A DNA stretch of 64,000 nt from Alisma plantago-aquatica (lineage: Eukaryota; Streptophyta; Magnoliopsida; Alismatales; Alismataceae), in the NCBI GenBank assembly GCA_963693085.1, contig OY856413.1, forward strand, positions 544,654,379 through 544,718,378, read 5' to 3'. Position numbers and translations under genes: made by a program. Below the pieces are notes generated by a model that saw only the letters and a program-made list of their open reading frames with translations, did no database searches and had not been told where the DNA came from. This document shows positions 1 to 13,621 of this stretch, piece by piece; the first letter of the stretch is position 1; each line of letters starts with the position of its first letter.

Positions 1-1200
1 AATCCCATTTAAAGCACTCACAATACTCCCCATGCGTCATAGTGTACCCAATCACCATATTTTTGACAACTTGTACCTCAAAGCACATTGGGATAGTGTC
101 AAAATACACAGAACAACATATGATATTGTAGTTATGTTAGGTCTAAGGATCACAGTTAGCACTATCACATTAAGGTATGACTCTGGCATGTCATTACATG
201 ACTTGCATGTGTCAATATCAAGGTGGGTCTATCTAGTACAACTTGTTCTCCAACAAGTATCCATTTACCTGAGTTGATATATAATATCATGACTAAAGAG
301 AAATATTCATCACTAACACTACACGATAGTCTTATGTATTATTGTTATCCTATACTATCCACGATAATATCCAACTAGGGACATAAGTAGAATGGGTAAT
401 ATTATTATGTATATGATCTCATGTTCATGTCCTTAACCTAAACCATATGTCATCAAGTTAAAACATTCTTAGGGAATTACTAGATTTATTCATTGTCTCA
501 ATACGAAACACACATGATAATGGAATTGCCTTTTAATAATGATAAAAGTAAGTACAAAATACCCATTTTACAATGAATACATGATGGCTCTCAAGGAATA
601 CAACCAATAATCTCGCACTTGTACTAGACCCAATCACTCATGAACCCAAGTCCAACCGATTTAACATGACCATTGTGGTTCTACTATGAAAATGCATTGG
701 CTAGAAGATATAAAAATTTATTTCAATTGGTTGTAAAGTTTTATATATCTTCATTATATAAACTCACATATGAGATTTTAACACCTAATTATGTGATTGG
801 AAAACTAATATTATATGTGTTCCTTAGCTTGTGTAATAGATCCATTATTGTCACAATATATTTGTACTGCATTTTTAATGATTGGAACCACCCAAGGTCA
901 ACTAATGATTTTATTGATCCATTCTTCTTCCTTTGATACACTAGAGGAAGAAATGTACTTAACTTATGATGAATGCATATCCATCCTAGTTTGATTTTCA
1001 TTTTCATCTTGGATTCACACCCAATTCCCTAATTTAATCTTAGAACTAGATTACATTTATGTTTTAATTAATTCTATGATAATTTACAAGGTTTTGATCC
1101 AAATTCCTAATTTTAATGGAAGGTTTGAACTTCATTGTATGAGAATAGTGTAGGTTTTGAATAAATGGACCATAACCATTGTTTCAATGATTCATTCCTT
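1..1200. other. AT-rich DNA, nothing recognised
   Basis: Short reading frames here (up to about 90 codons) overlap each other on both strands and show no known motif or gene-like codon pattern. The segment may belong to the level 0 Athila-like element's LTR or to older flanking DNA. I could not find a boundary. Confidence 0.4.
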
Positions 1201-2915
1201 CATTAGTTGTTGAAGCCATAATTTGCATTACACCTACCAAGCCATTAGTTTTCACTAATGTGCCTCTCCATCAGTTGTCATTCCTTCAGAAGAAGCTCCA
1301 TCGACATAGGCCATCAACATTACAACAATGCCTCCCCCCCGGGTGGGCCCACATCTGCCAAACCATCATGTTACATCACATAGTCTTTCCTTTACTTTAA
1401 AATCAAAAGAATCCCGATGCTTGGCTTCTGATGGTCAACCCACTCAAAAATTGAATGACTTCCAAAACCCACCTTCTAATGGAGACCACACACAAGGCTT
1501 CAAAAGGAAAATCTATCTTCTCCTACTAAAGGTCAACTCGACTTTGTCTTTTGATGACTTCCCTACACTCAGCAACCTATGGTTGTTATGCATCACTTTA
1601 TGAAGGAAGTCATGTATGCATATTCTGAGGGAACACCTACACCCCACAACCAGACGAACTTCTACATTCCCTTCTGATGGTTATTTTGTTAGAGACTCTA
1701 CCAGCTTTCCAAAGGGACTTCTACCTCGCCTTATGATGGTGTGCATGCCCATTATCCTACCAAAGGTCATCCCAACACCTCATCTATAGAGGGATATATT
1801 GAATTTGTCTACTTCCACTGCCATTTCTTCACCATCATGGATGTTGAGGACTTAACTCCAGGGTGACTAGGAGGGTTCCAAACCTAGCCTTAGCCTATAA
1901 ATATAATGCCTTTTCCTCCACAAAGAAGGATATTCCATTGATACCCCCAAGGCTTCCACCTTCATTCCAGACCTTAAACTTGCATAAGCATTGGACTGGT
2001 TCCATCCTCTGATGGATGTCAACCAAAGATGCCTCTGCCTGACGTGAGACACCTTCATCCATTAGTTAACAACTTTCACATTTGTCAACCAACTACTTCA
2101 TCCATACACCAATATATCTAGTTCATCAGAAAGGATGAATGACAACTCCAACCCATCCCTAAAAAATGTCTAGGGATGTCCTTGTTGTGTTTTGACACCT
2201 TTGTCTCAAATTCTGAAGAAATGTTATTGCACACCATGGTTGTGACTCCTTCTAGATGATGGCCTTATCTCTTTACTCCCTTTTTGTTTCTGATTCTAGT
2301 GTAATGAGCAAGTAGTTTTCTCGCTAGGGTGCATAGAGTAACCTGGCTACCCAACTTTTTTGTCTTATATGCATCTATTTTTATGGACGAATATATATTT
2401 AGAGATCAATCTTTTTATGCTTATATGTTTGTTTGATGAACATGTTTGCATTTTTATTAGATCATGTTGTAGAAAACTTCAAACACAAGATCTAGGATAT
2501 CAATCATTTCTTTATTAAACCTTTGATGAGAAATTTAGATAGGTGTTTTTTGAGGCAATAGATGCATGATCTGTAGGTAACTGAATGGTGAGCCTAGACT
2601 AATATATGTCTAGGTTTTAATCCTAACACTGAAAGGGGGTTTTCCTAGACTCAACCTATATGTTCATACTTGATTTGATGTAGTGAGAGAGTAATGATAC
2701 ATAGTAGTGGTGAATCCCATTCCACCCTAGTTCTGCTACAATCTGACAATCAACCTTTAATTCAGTCCTTGTATTTTGCAACCTTAGTATAATAAACCAA
2801 TTAAAATTTTAGACAAAGTACTACTTCTTACCAGGTTACCTTGATCAAATTAATTCTTAAACAAGTTGTCCTTTGGGTTTGATCTTGAACTATACTATGA
2901 TAAAATCCTTCCACT
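1200..2915 (+). mobile_element. Decayed LTR of the level 0 Athila-like element
   Basis: Landmarks follow the same order as in the intact Athila-like LTR at 14384-16246. There is a TATA box at 1895, a pyrimidine-rich leader, a stretch at about 2310-2350 resembling 15345-15385 (Athila LTR), and a stretch at 2885-2915 matching the 'aactatactatgataa' region at 16103-16120. The upstream part holds degenerate repeats around a 'cttctgatgg' core, near 1428, 1471, 1671, 1731 and 2013. Neither boundary is sharp. The expected LTR end and primer site are missing after about 2915, so both limits are estimates. Confidence 0.55.
1895..1905 (+). promoter_or_regulatory. TATA box of the level 0 LTR
   Basis: The sequence ctataaatata sits in the position the TATA box holds in the complete Athila-like LTR. 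The same 11 bases occur at 22335-22345 in that element's internal promoter candidate. Confidence 0.6.
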
Positions 2916-3248
2916 GTGGGTAGTGATTATTATATGTTGGCTAAGGTAAACTCGAGGGATTTCATCCCTAATGAATTTTCCTATGAAATATCATACACAT
3001 CAAAATTTAGTTCCATTGTTGGAGACAACAATTCTTTTCATCATCTTAACCAACTTAGATTAGTTAGGACTTTTTCTTTTCAAATGAAACTATTTCGTAT
3101 CCTCTTGAATGAAATTGATCTTCAACCATCTGAACTTGGTTGTTTGCACTTTTCATGTGAGATTTGCATGCAATACTATCCTAGTGCCTCATACCTACTA
3201 GATCTTGATTTTGATATTTTAGCAAACTTACTGCATGATCCTCCATGA
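2916..3248 (+). other. Open stretch of 110 codons before gag, unrecognised
   Basis: This frame is open between the level 0 LTR remnant and its gag. It matches nothing I know and has no counterpart at the same place in the complete Athila-like element. It may be filler or a foreign fragment that replaced the LTR end and primer site. Treat it as non-coding unless homologues are found. Confidence 0.25.
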
Positions 3249-4520
3249 ATGTGGACCCAATGTGAATGATGAGGAGGTCAATTATAGAGTTGAAGCAGTA
3301 GTGACACTACAAGGAGATATACTCTTATCTAAAGCTAAAGCTACAATGCAAGAAAAATTATGAGCAACTGAAAAGGAAGAACAACAAAGAGAGCTACAAG
3401 AGTTCTATATTCCCTAGGCTATAGACATGCAAAACCCATCCATCCAACCAATCATTACATCATCAAAATTTGAAAAAAAAATGAAATTAGTGATGATGGT
3501 GCAAAACAATGGTTTTGTAGGGAGACCCTTGAGGACACACATGACATCTTTAGAATTTCATTGATCTATGAGGACTAAGCAAGAAAGCTAGCTTATATGA
3601 CAAAACAATGAGATTACAACAATTCTTTGATGATCATATCATTAGAACATGGGAGGAATTTTTAAAGCCAATTTCTTCTGAAGCTTTTTTCACCCTCACA
3701 CACCTACCAGAACAGAGGGTAGATAACTCAATATGAAAAACTCCTAAGAGATACTCTCTTGAAAGTCTGGGAGTGATTCAAGGAACTATTAAGCAAACAC
3801 CCTCATCATGGAATTTCGCCTGTACAACTTAATGAAACATTTTATAGGGTTTTGATGATGATGTCAAGCAATTTAATGATGTTGCTTCCAATGAAAACTT
3901 CATTAGAAAAAGATTCAATGGTGAGTGTAAGGATGTGAATAGGGGAGCTGAGAAAAAAGTGAATCAGGGCTCCTCACACAAGAGAGGAATCCTCAAAGTG
4001 TCCATGGAATAAAACAAATCAAAGATGAAGACCATTGTCAAAAACCTAAATATTTGCACTCTCAAACAAGACAAACTTGAGTGAACCCTTTTGAGGAATG
4101 CGTAGAGAGGTTGATCCTATTTTCAAGTTGGGCTAGCCCTAGAAGTTTACCAAGTCTATAGTGTAGAAGGACAAATGAGATTACAATGTAACCCTGTCTA
4201 CCTAGAAATGTTGAACATGCACCAACCTCAATTTGAAAGCAGTTCAATCATTGAATAAATCAACACTATCAACTCCATTCCAAGAAAGGGGTACTAAAAC
4301 CCCAACCGACCAAGAAATGATCCACGATTTCAATATGGAAATATAGACCTGCAAATTCTCATCATCTCAAGTCAATCCATGGTCAATACCAAGTTTGGGG
4401 TCCTCATGGTTTCCAACATAACCAAAGCTACCAACAAAAAAATTACAACCAAAATAAGTTACACACCAAGTTAATCAAGGAAATAATTACAATCCAGGCC
4501 AGCAATCCTACAACCAACAA
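3240..4520 (+). pseudogene. gag: Level 0 gag remnant (Athila-like)
   Basis: This is a heavily decayed Gag coding region, recognised by residue-by-residue similarity to the better preserved gag at 16424-18378. Around 3850-4010 it still reads DDVKQF, then NFIRK, then an RGILKV-like block, as does the intact copy at 17236-17380. Around 4210-4345 it keeps a NMH...NSIP...NPN-RPRN...FQYGN series matching 17592-17750. Stops and frameshifts occur every few dozen codons. It belongs to the element that level 1 interrupts at 5652. Confidence 0.7.
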
Positions 4521-4640
4521 TGTTGACTTCCTCTAGGGAAGGAAGCCAATAGAGAGTACTTGCATCAAATGATCAAAGTCATTTGGATACCATTAAGAAT
4601 ATATTAGCAAGTCAACAGACGTACAATAAATCCATGGAGG

Positions 4641-4738
4641 CTCAACTTTCATAGATTTCTACCACCATTCTCCCTCTATTAGGCTCATTCTCAACTTTCA
4701 TAGATTTATACCACCATTCTCCCTCTATTAGGCTCATT
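4641..4738 (+). repeat. 49-bp tandem duplication in the level 0 remnant
   Basis: Two adjacent copies (4641-4689 and 4690-4738) begin ctcaactttcatagattt and end aggctcatt, with one visible mismatch. The duplication is recent compared with the decay around it. Confidence 0.9.
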
Positions 4739-4979
4739 TACATGTCAACTTGATGGAAACCCCATGCATCAGGAGGAGGAGTTTAAGGTTGCTCACACAT
4801 GTCCTAGATGTGTACATAAAGAAGCTCAACTTTTAGTCATCAACAACAATATGTTGGTTCTTGAAGATGACGACAATGATGAAGTCAGTCCAATGGCTAT
4901 ACTAATAGTTATTCCAATGGCTGCATTTATGTAACTAACTATTAAAGAACCAAAGAAGGATGAGACATATACTATTTAG

Positions 4980-5652
4980 ACAAGTAGCACCCCCACTCCT
5001 GAGATGACATCAGAAGCTATACCAACTTCCCCCTATATACATATGGTTCCTGTCTACAAACCCCGGATCACTTACCGAAGCTTTCTAGCTAGGATGTGGC
5101 TATACTTGATATTCATTAAGTTTAAGGAAGAGATGAAGAAGATATACCTTTATATTCCCTTCCTTTATGATCTGAATGAAATTCCCTTGTGAACCAAGTT
5201 CTTCAAGACTCTCCTCACTCGTAAGTACTTAATACACGAAGTTGAGATTGTGAAACTAGAATGGTTGGCACTAGATATCATCTAGAGAAAGATGCCCAAA
5301 AAGTCAAGGATCTGGGATCTTTTGGCATCTCTTGCTTTGTTGGGGACTCCACATCCCAGAAGGGTTAGGATAATCTTGGACCAAGCATTTCTTCCATGCC
5401 CTAGAGATTGTGCAAATTACTAGACTTCACCACTAACATCCTTCTTATATGCATTATGATTTAACTTGTTGACTCCACTACCACCACCCCTATAGGTATC
5501 ATAGAAGACATCCTAATGCGAATGGGCCCTAAATATAATTTCCTCTACAATTTTGTAATCATGGCCATCAAGGAGGATCCTTGTTACCCTTTCATATTTG
5601 GGTAACCATTCCTTGCAATATCCAGTGTTCACATTGATGTTTAATTTGAGAT
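4980..5652 (+). pseudogene. Level 0 gag-protease linker and protease remnant, split
   Basis: From 5050 to 5260 the translation matches the gag-protease linker at 18379-18580: a KPRITYR block, then KFKEEMKK, then KTLLTRKY. From 5470 to 5645 it matches the retroviral-type aspartic protease at 18780-18965: IGIIEDI, FVIMAIKED, then FG-PFLA and HIDV. The usual DLGAS active-site block is not preserved. Homology stops exactly at 5652, where the level 1 element begins, and resumes at 63413. Confidence 0.75.
5648..5652. repeat. TSD GAGAT, left copy (level 1)
   Basis: GAGAT precedes the level 1 terminal TG and recurs at 63408-63412 after its far end. Confidence 0.85.
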
Positions 5653-8600
5653 TGTGAGAACCCATTACACTAAATGAGATTACTCAAAACATAAACCATA
5701 AACAATCACTAATTAAGTGCATGAACAAAAATGTGGGTAAATTAAAACTGATTTCAACATCAACACCCACTTAGAAACATTTACGTAAGAGCCCAAACAT
5801 CTTTCTTGTATCAATACTATGCCAAAAATTCAATACAAATTATTTAATCACCTTAGACTCAACATATATACACAGGAAAACAATATTCATACATGCCACA
5901 CAGACAAGAATTAATATGCTAACAAAAGTCTAATTCGTTTGAGACACCATATACAACTTTTCCTGCCTGGACCTGAGAGTATAGGGATGACTCCAGGACA
6001 CACTAGACATCTAATCAACTTTCTCAAAGATTCATTACTATAACTCCTCTTTGCTACCACATGTTTGTTTTCATCACTTCCGATTACCTAAAAAAATATG
6101 GCAAACCATAAGGGTGAGACCCATGTCCCAGCAAGAGATATAACCTCCAACAACGTTTATTGATTCCAACATTTTTAGGTAATGAGATAGTTTAAGAAGT
6201 TTAATCATATCTAACAAATAGGCTCAGAAACACGGATGATTAACAAAATACATAAAGGAGCTGATAACAATTATCATCATCAAGTTGACTATCATCATTT
6301 TCCTTATTAACCATATAGGAGATTCAATAGCATATGCATAACTAGCATAAGCAAGTCTAGTAGCATATTATCACTATTAACATGAATAAATCTAGCATCA
6401 TAAGCATATCTAACAACATTAGCATGTCTAGCAGTTTGAATAGATCAATATCATAAGTAGAGCTATCAACATAAGCAGGAGTATTTGTATAAGCATGATT
6501 AGAAATATAGGCATTTCTAATTACATAGGCATGGCTATCATGCTAAACATAACTAACAAAATGATATAGATAGCATAATAATTATTATCAAAAGTAGCAA
6601 TATGGATATCAACATAAGCATGACTACTGTATGTACACATTTACAATCTTAAGCATATCGACAACATAATTATAATTACTATCTCTTAATTGCACTAAAC
6701 ATCATCTTAATTTAAAGAGAAAAAACAAGGGTTATCATAGAATGTGAAGTGTCATGTATAACCCTAAACAGATATGTTATACGGCTGTATTACATCTTTT
6801 ATTATGCCTAGAGGAATTTGAGGATACCACTCAAAATCCAATTGGCCACTAATAAGTCAAAATCAATGACATACAAGATCTAGGAAGATCCAGACTCCTA
6901 AGATCTTCCCTGCCCCCGTTCAGTATGGGTAAGCCACAACGACCCATACGGTCAATCTTCTAACATCCTAGTCCATCCTTGGTATGGGTCACAACACTAG
7001 TGAAAGGAGGTGGGTATGCATACCCTACCATCCGAGGTACAACTACAGTTGTCCTCCAATCTCATCACATATATAATCATGGAGACATGACCATAGTCAT
7101 TCTCAAAGAGAGGGCTAGGTATGCCCGCAGTCATCCTCCCTAAACACTTGAATTTAGGATGACAAGCACCCACATACTCATCAGTATGCACTCCAAATTT
7201 CCCTTAGGAATACTCATTTCACCATCTGGCTAGTTCTGACTCTCAGATGGATCTATGGCTTAGGGAACTACATGATTAGAGTTTCACGTGATTAGTTATG
7301 CCAATTGGGTGAATTAAGGCTGCATCAAATAAGTGGACATACAAACCCTGATTCACTTCTAACAAGTATACAAATATCACAACTTCAAAAGATATGAAAT
7401 GTGTCAAACATAATTTCTCATCTCATCATCACATAATACTATTCACTTGCCATTCATGAGGCTACACTAGTCATCATACTATCACAAGATATAAATCCTT
7501 TTTCACAATATCACAGGGTATCGACCATTATCAATACAACATGATTACACCTCATTCAGGGCTCAACCATGCCCAAAGGCCATTAAGACCATCATATTAT
7601 TCCCTCCAAGATCATCATTATCTTTGCATGCTTCATAACAAGGCTCAACAACATCATTTACATATAATACACCGGATCAAAAAAATATTGCACTAATGAG
7701 CTAGGAGATATTCATAAACAATCATAGCAGGGTTATATTAACATTAAGAACATTCCTTTATTACATCAACAAGCAAGGAATCTAGATATGATTAACCCTT
7801 ATCATATTCATAATGCACATGTTTAGCATTAGAAAATATCAACCATGTGGCTATGATAACCACCAATTAACATATTAAGGTTATGATCATATTAAGGAGG
7901 TTTTTCACCATCATTCCATAATATAAGAATGTTAATCATGAAAACTCATATTTATCTATTTGCATTATAGTTAGGTTCAACCAGATACATTATGTTAATG
8001 TTACTAATCATCACTTATACCCAAACCCTAATTCACGACATCCCCATTGGATCATGGATGCATAAGGTGAAGCATCACCATCACATTCCATACCATTCTC
8101 AAGTATGAACCCACACATAAACAAGGTGTAACCATCGAATTATATCATACTAGGGTTTCAACATTAGTAACAAAGTACTCCATGATTGTATTAATCATTC
8201 AAGGACTATTCATACCCAATTACCATCATTTAGTTATATTAAAGCTAGGTATCACAAGCTATACCTCATTAGAGTTTCATATCAACACAATATGTTGTCA
8301 TCCCTTCTATTCATATGACTGAATAGGTAATACTACCTTATTAAGGGTAACCCTCCATCTGTTCCATCATCATTCAACCCATATCACCATACCACAATGT
8401 CACCTAGAACCATTGGATGTTTAAAAGGTAAGACCATTGGTTGTTTACATAAGTAATAACCTTGGATAAACAACCTATGAAGTCCTTGATTTTTTCTCTA
8501 CAAAGAGTCACCATTTAACCCTAGACATCCCTTGATTAACAACACAAAAAATTCCATTGAGAGTAGGCTAAAACCCACAATCAACTGTTCATTTAAAACA

Positions 8601-10451
8601 AGCCATCCATTGTAAACAAGTAAGCTCCTTAAGTTGATCATATAAAGGAAACCATATAAATCACATTATTAGGACCAACATATTGCATTAGCCATCATTC
8701 CACTTTATTGGAGGAATAAACATTAGATCTTGACCATTGGGTCAAGTTCATATGTTAAAACCATCAATTATAGTATAGATCTAACCATTGCATCAAGTGA
8801 CCCAAGAAACCATTGGTCTAAGGCTTAATTGATGATATAACTACAATGCTTAACTCACCATAGGTTGTAGAGACCTGATCCACCATCATCAGTGACCATT
8901 AAGTCACCATAGGTTGTTAGATCAACACTATATTCATTAATCAACATCAAATATTAAGCTAATGTCATCATTGATTGATAACATCAGTAGGGTACTTAAT
9001 GGTTGATCATTAAACTTCTAATTGATCCAAAACCTGACCTAAGGGAGTGAACATAGGTTGTCACCATCGTATGACACCTTTGATCTCGACCATCAGTTGT
9101 CATGAAGACAAAACCATAGGATTGTTGAAATAGTACCATCATCGGGTCATGGGTTTATAGAAGAAATCAGCTTGAAACCCTAAAATTGACCATTGGTTGA
9201 TAGGTGCTTTGCACCATAGGTTGTCAAACCAACCTGATACAAGTCATATTATTCCTTAGGAATAATGTAAACATGACCACAGGTTCATCTAGAACTGAAA
9301 TCAGAATAGGGAACATTATAAAAAATGAAATCCAAGTCAAGCATAGCTTTTTAGTGCATGAATCATCATTTTCAAGCAAGATCATGAGCTAGCAAGCTTA
9401 TGGTAAGCAATAGATGTGGAGCAAGTTATAAAACTTACCTCTAATGATAAGATGAAACCCCACACAGAAGAAATCTCGATCAGGTAGGCTAGAAAATCTA
9501 AGCATAAGCTATGAACTCGTCCATCTAGCACCTTTCTTCATCAACTGAGCAAACCCTAAGCATAAGGAGCAAGAAAGGTAGGGTTTTAGAGCTTTAGAGC
9601 AATTTCTACCATAGAACAGAAAGGTTATGACCTGGAGGAAGGTCTAAGGAAGGATAAGAGCAAGAGAAACGGAGAAGGAAGGATGACAATAACCTGCCTT
9701 GGTCAAAATCCCTAGAAGATGACCTTGGAAACCCTAGGTCGGGCTAAATGGAGCTCTAGGAGACCTTCTTCTCCAAAAAGATGTTTTCTTCTACCTTAGA
9801 GAACTTGGTTCTGCATAAATGAAGAGTGGAGTCATTGCTCCAGGTTATTGTAAAGAGAAAGAAAGCAAAATTTCGTACTTGGGCAAGGAAGAGGTAAATA
9901 TAGCCCATGGATAAGGATGGGAGCAAGCATGAGGTGTAAAAGTAGCTTCCCCATGTGTCTATGGCCTTAAACTATTAAGAATATATAGGCAAACAAACAA
10001 GAATCTCCCCCACTTTCCATATATACATGATTATCCCTCGTTTCCTGAATTTCCAATAAAAACAAATCATTCATTAGTTGATAGCTACTAAAGGTAGTTC
10101 ATCCATGAAGGGGTAAACCCTAAAATACCCTTGAGGAAAACACCTTAAAACCAAGGTTTAAATAGGAGCCCCATGGCTCAAAAATCTCAAGGATGATGAG
10201 AAAATATCCAAGAAACATAATTAAAGTGATAAATTGCAAAGAGAACCTCTCAATTGGGTAAATTATAGAAAAGTTCAAAATGTGCATTAAATTGCATAAC
10301 TTGCTCAACTAGTGTCCAAATTGGACCAAATTTGAAACTTAAGCTTGCATTATGATTTCAAAGCATACAAAAAGGTTATACTAGGGTTATAAGAATTAAA
10401 TTATGATAATTAATCTTATTAAACTCATTAAGCAAGTTTTGGGGCCTTACA
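5653..10451 (-). mobile_element. Level 1 3' LTR (full length, about 4.8 kb)
   Basis: On the + strand it runs from tgtgagaaccc to ggggccttaca; read on the minus strand it is a TG...CA LTR starting tgtaaggcccc. Its first about 2.3 kb and last about 0.2 kb are repeated at 60779-63080 and 63181-63407. It has no coding potential. About 6300-6660 is dense in degenerate 'agcata' words. About 8400-9240 carries scattered copies of a 'ccattggttgt / ccataggttgt' motif. Confidence 0.85.
9895..9904 (-). promoter_or_regulatory. Possible TATA box of the level 1 LTR
   Basis: On the minus strand this reads ctatatttac, upstream (in that orientation) of a higher-GC leader-like stretch at 9440-9890. The corresponding part of the other LTR is deleted, so it cannot be cross-checked. 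Confidence 0.3.
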
Positions 10452-10471
10452 ACTATAAACCCCTAATAGGG
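10452..10471 (-). other. Degenerate polypurine tract region of level 1
   Basis: Read on the minus strand, this purine-rich stretch with an 'aggggttta' core directly precedes the 3' LTR, the usual place of the plus-strand primer. It is less purine-pure than a working tract. Confidence 0.4.
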
Positions 10472-11466
10472 ATTTCACCCCAAAATCCAAGGTAAACAGA
10501 GATGGGTACTTCCTTTGCACCTCATCCTATTACCTTCACATGGTGCACATGGTGATGTCACATATCTCTTATAGAGGTCATGTTCTTCTCTTTCAATTCA
10601 TACATATCTTATCTTGTGTCACCACAAAGAACCCCACAAAAGAAGACACTAGTTTGTGCATGCGCTTTGCACGTGAACTTTTATACTTCAACTTTTATGG
10701 CATTGATGTAATTCAAATTATTTTATTACCCTCTATCTCATTGTCCATCTTCTTCTTAAGTGATTATGGCTCACCCAAATGTTTTTTGAGTTAGAGATTA
10801 GGTTTTTAAATAGATCTCTCTAACCTTTGGTTTAGGAGTCTCCATCCATATTTTCTTGTCTATAAGCTCTATTTGTGAGTGTTTATGTATATACTTTATT
10901 AGACTCATTGGAATCCTAATTTCAAGTGATCCATATTGAAATGTGTCTGAAGTTGATCATATGTCTATTATTTGATTAGGAGTCTTTATTTTCTCAAGAA
11001 AATACCAAGTTAGTACCACATTGTGCATTATTTCATTAGTAGGAAAGAACTTTTGTGATATTATATAGTTTGAAGAAATCATCTTTTATTGGAGTAATTA
11101 AATATACTTCATGTGATTAATTTTAATAAATCAATGGGTTCCTTTGAATAATATAAGAAAAAAGATACTTATGTGTACATATCAACTTTCGTTGAACAAT
11201 TTCATATTGGATGCATTAATTTTACAAATACTATGAGAATCAATTCAATTGACTACATCTTTTATACAAAAATTTCAATTATTTTACTCCATTAGATCTA
11301 ATCATTATATGTTAATACAACTTTATTCACTTTGTTAAAAATAATTGAGTTTTTACTCGATTATCGTTTCTAATAATATCATTTGTAAAATTGTAACAAT
11401 TATAATTGGAAGTGTAGTCATACATATATGAGCGATCATTCATCTCTTTAATTTAATAATTTTTTT

Positions 11467-11482
11467 AAGTTATCTTTAATTT
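11467..11482. repeat. 16-bp TSD, left copy (retroposon)
   Basis: AAGTTATCTTTAATTT is repeated exactly at 12380-12395. A TSD this long points to target-primed reverse transcription rather than an LTR integrase. Confidence 0.9.
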
Positions 11483-12379
11483 TTTTGAGAGTAAACAGAT
11501 CCATTCATTACTCAAGCCAAACGGCATCTAAAAGTAGAGAAGAACAACCACAAGAACAAACAACAGTCAGGTACATAGACTTAAAACCACTACCACTCAT
11601 ATTGGAACGAGAATAAAGCACTTCTGCATAGATCTCTCTTCTTCGAGGCTGACTTAAGCAACTTTTATGAGAGATGCCTTCAACTTGAGCATTAGGAAGC
11701 AGTGTAAGGGATGAACCAAACCAATATTCCATCCGATTGTTATCTCTACCATCCATGTCAGCAGCTTGAGCAGCAAACAAACCTGAGGCAAAACGAGACC
11801 TGCTAGAGATCACAATACTCTCACGACAAGAGAGAGAAACACCCCCCTAAGGGACACACAAACACCGAAGAACGGTGACTAGAAGGCAGATAACCTGCCT
11901 AGAACCCAAGAAAACACAAACAAAAGGGAAATCAAGCAGACTGGATAGTAAGAACACTAAACAGGGGATCTATGTGGAAGAAAATGCCAGCCCTTGGCAG
12001 GTACACGCCAGACTCCATAGCTTTGGCCGCTTCCACACCGCCACCAAGCAATAGTTTCACCAGAGGCGAAGCCGCCGCACGGAAGCCACTGTCCCTTCAC
12101 CCTGCAACTCCCAGATCAGAGGACCGGGAGATCCAACCCCCGATGGCCAGAAAGGGGAAAGGAAGAAGGCGATGGAGAGAAGAGAAGAGCCAGACGAACG
12201 AAGAGCGCGAGTAGACAGGTGCCGACGAAATCCCAGGGGGAGAGGGTGGCTACGCACCGGCAGCCGACCTCCTCCCCTGAGCCGGAGGGTCGAGCGCTCG
12301 GAACCCTAGGTCGCCTTCGTGATCGCCAGAGCAGAAGCCAGATCTTTTTTGGAAAACTCTCTCTATTAGTGTGTTGTTG
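11483..12379 (-). mobile_element. LINE-like or processed retroposon, about 0.9 kb
   Basis: The insert is bounded by a perfect 16-bp TSD and begins on the + strand with a short T run, which is a short A tail on the minus strand. Its minus-strand 5' third (about 12000-12350) is clearly more GC-rich than the AT-rich surroundings. It carries a 101-codon minus-strand frame (11508-11813) that ends just before the tail. No reverse transcriptase or endonuclease motif is present, so it could not move by itself. It is either an internally deleted L1-type LINE (5' and 3' ends retained) or a reverse-transcribed host transcript. I do not recognise the encoded sequence. Confidence 0.7.
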
Positions 12380-12395
12380 AAGTTATCTTTAATTT
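12380..12395. repeat. 16-bp TSD, right copy (retroposon)
   Basis: Exact copy of 11467-11482. Confidence 0.9.
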
Positions 12396-13359
12396 AATAA
12401 TTCATATTACATGAAAAATATCTAAAAATGAAATCATGAAGATATCCTAAGATACATTCACTATATGGTCATGTATATACTTACACGCATAACTTTTATG
12501 ATCATGCAATCACACACAAAAATTCACGGCGACCAGTCTTATAACTTGTCATTATCAAATGAACTATGAAAGTTTGCATCATAAGAAGATAAATTTAAGT
12601 TCATACCTCTTTTGTATAGAGGAAACAATGTACAAAACATGGTGTATATCTACAGGTTTCTATGTGGTAAGATAATAATGATGATCAAGTACCCTTGCAA
12701 TGAACTTAATGATTTGATTGTATAATTTCGTGTTATTTGATGACGTAACTAAATGGTATCTTATATTTTATATGTAACTTATAATGGTTTTATATAATGA
12801 TACAAATGAAGGGTGCTTAACATCATTTGTTTATCTGACAATCATATCATGAAACTCATCTCTTATAGTCTTAGACAAAGTTACCAGATACAAAATCCAC
12901 CACTTCTTAGTGTATGTAATAACCTTAGATTTAGGTTAAATTTTCATTTATGTTTATTTTCACATACAAAACCTTGTATTTTTGCACTATTTAAAATTTC
13001 ATAGTCACTCCACATTTTTTCCACAAACACACATTTAACTTTCTAAATATTTTCTAAATATTGATATAATTTCCTTTGGTACCTATAAACCCAACCCTAC
13101 ATGGTACACCATTTTTCATTCAAATACAAAGGACAATAATGAAATCATTAAGACAATTGATGTTTCCATGATAAAACATACCTCATAAGGTACACCGGCT
13201 TCGAAACACATGAGCTACAACTATTCTTTGAATAAATCATCTCAATAGTTTGAACAATTGGTAATGTTCTATAGCAATGATGGTTCATAGTCATTATGGA
13301 ATTTACATTTATAAAGCTAGGGGATTTTTAATTTTCTACTATATTTGAATTTGTATTCT

Positions 13360-13367
13360 ATCATGAT
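13360..13367. repeat. 8-bp TSD ATCATGAT, left copy (MITE)
   Basis: ATCATGAT recurs at 13921-13928. Eight bases is the hAT superfamily signature. The word is palindromic, so chance is somewhat more likely than for a random 8-mer. Confidence 0.8.
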
Positions 13368-13570
13368 AAGGGGTGAGTAGAATTTGGTTAATAACTGATT
13401 AACCAAATGGTTTATTCCGAATGGCTAATTGTTTTAGACAATTAGGTTAATTCAGTCAATTGAATTTATTTCAGTTAATTGGTTAAACGGTCAATATGTC
13501 AGTTAAAAATATTTTGTGTTTGGTTAACCAAAGTAACCAAATAGTCACACTTTATTGAAAAAAAATCTTG

Positions 13571-13621
<51 letters not shown>

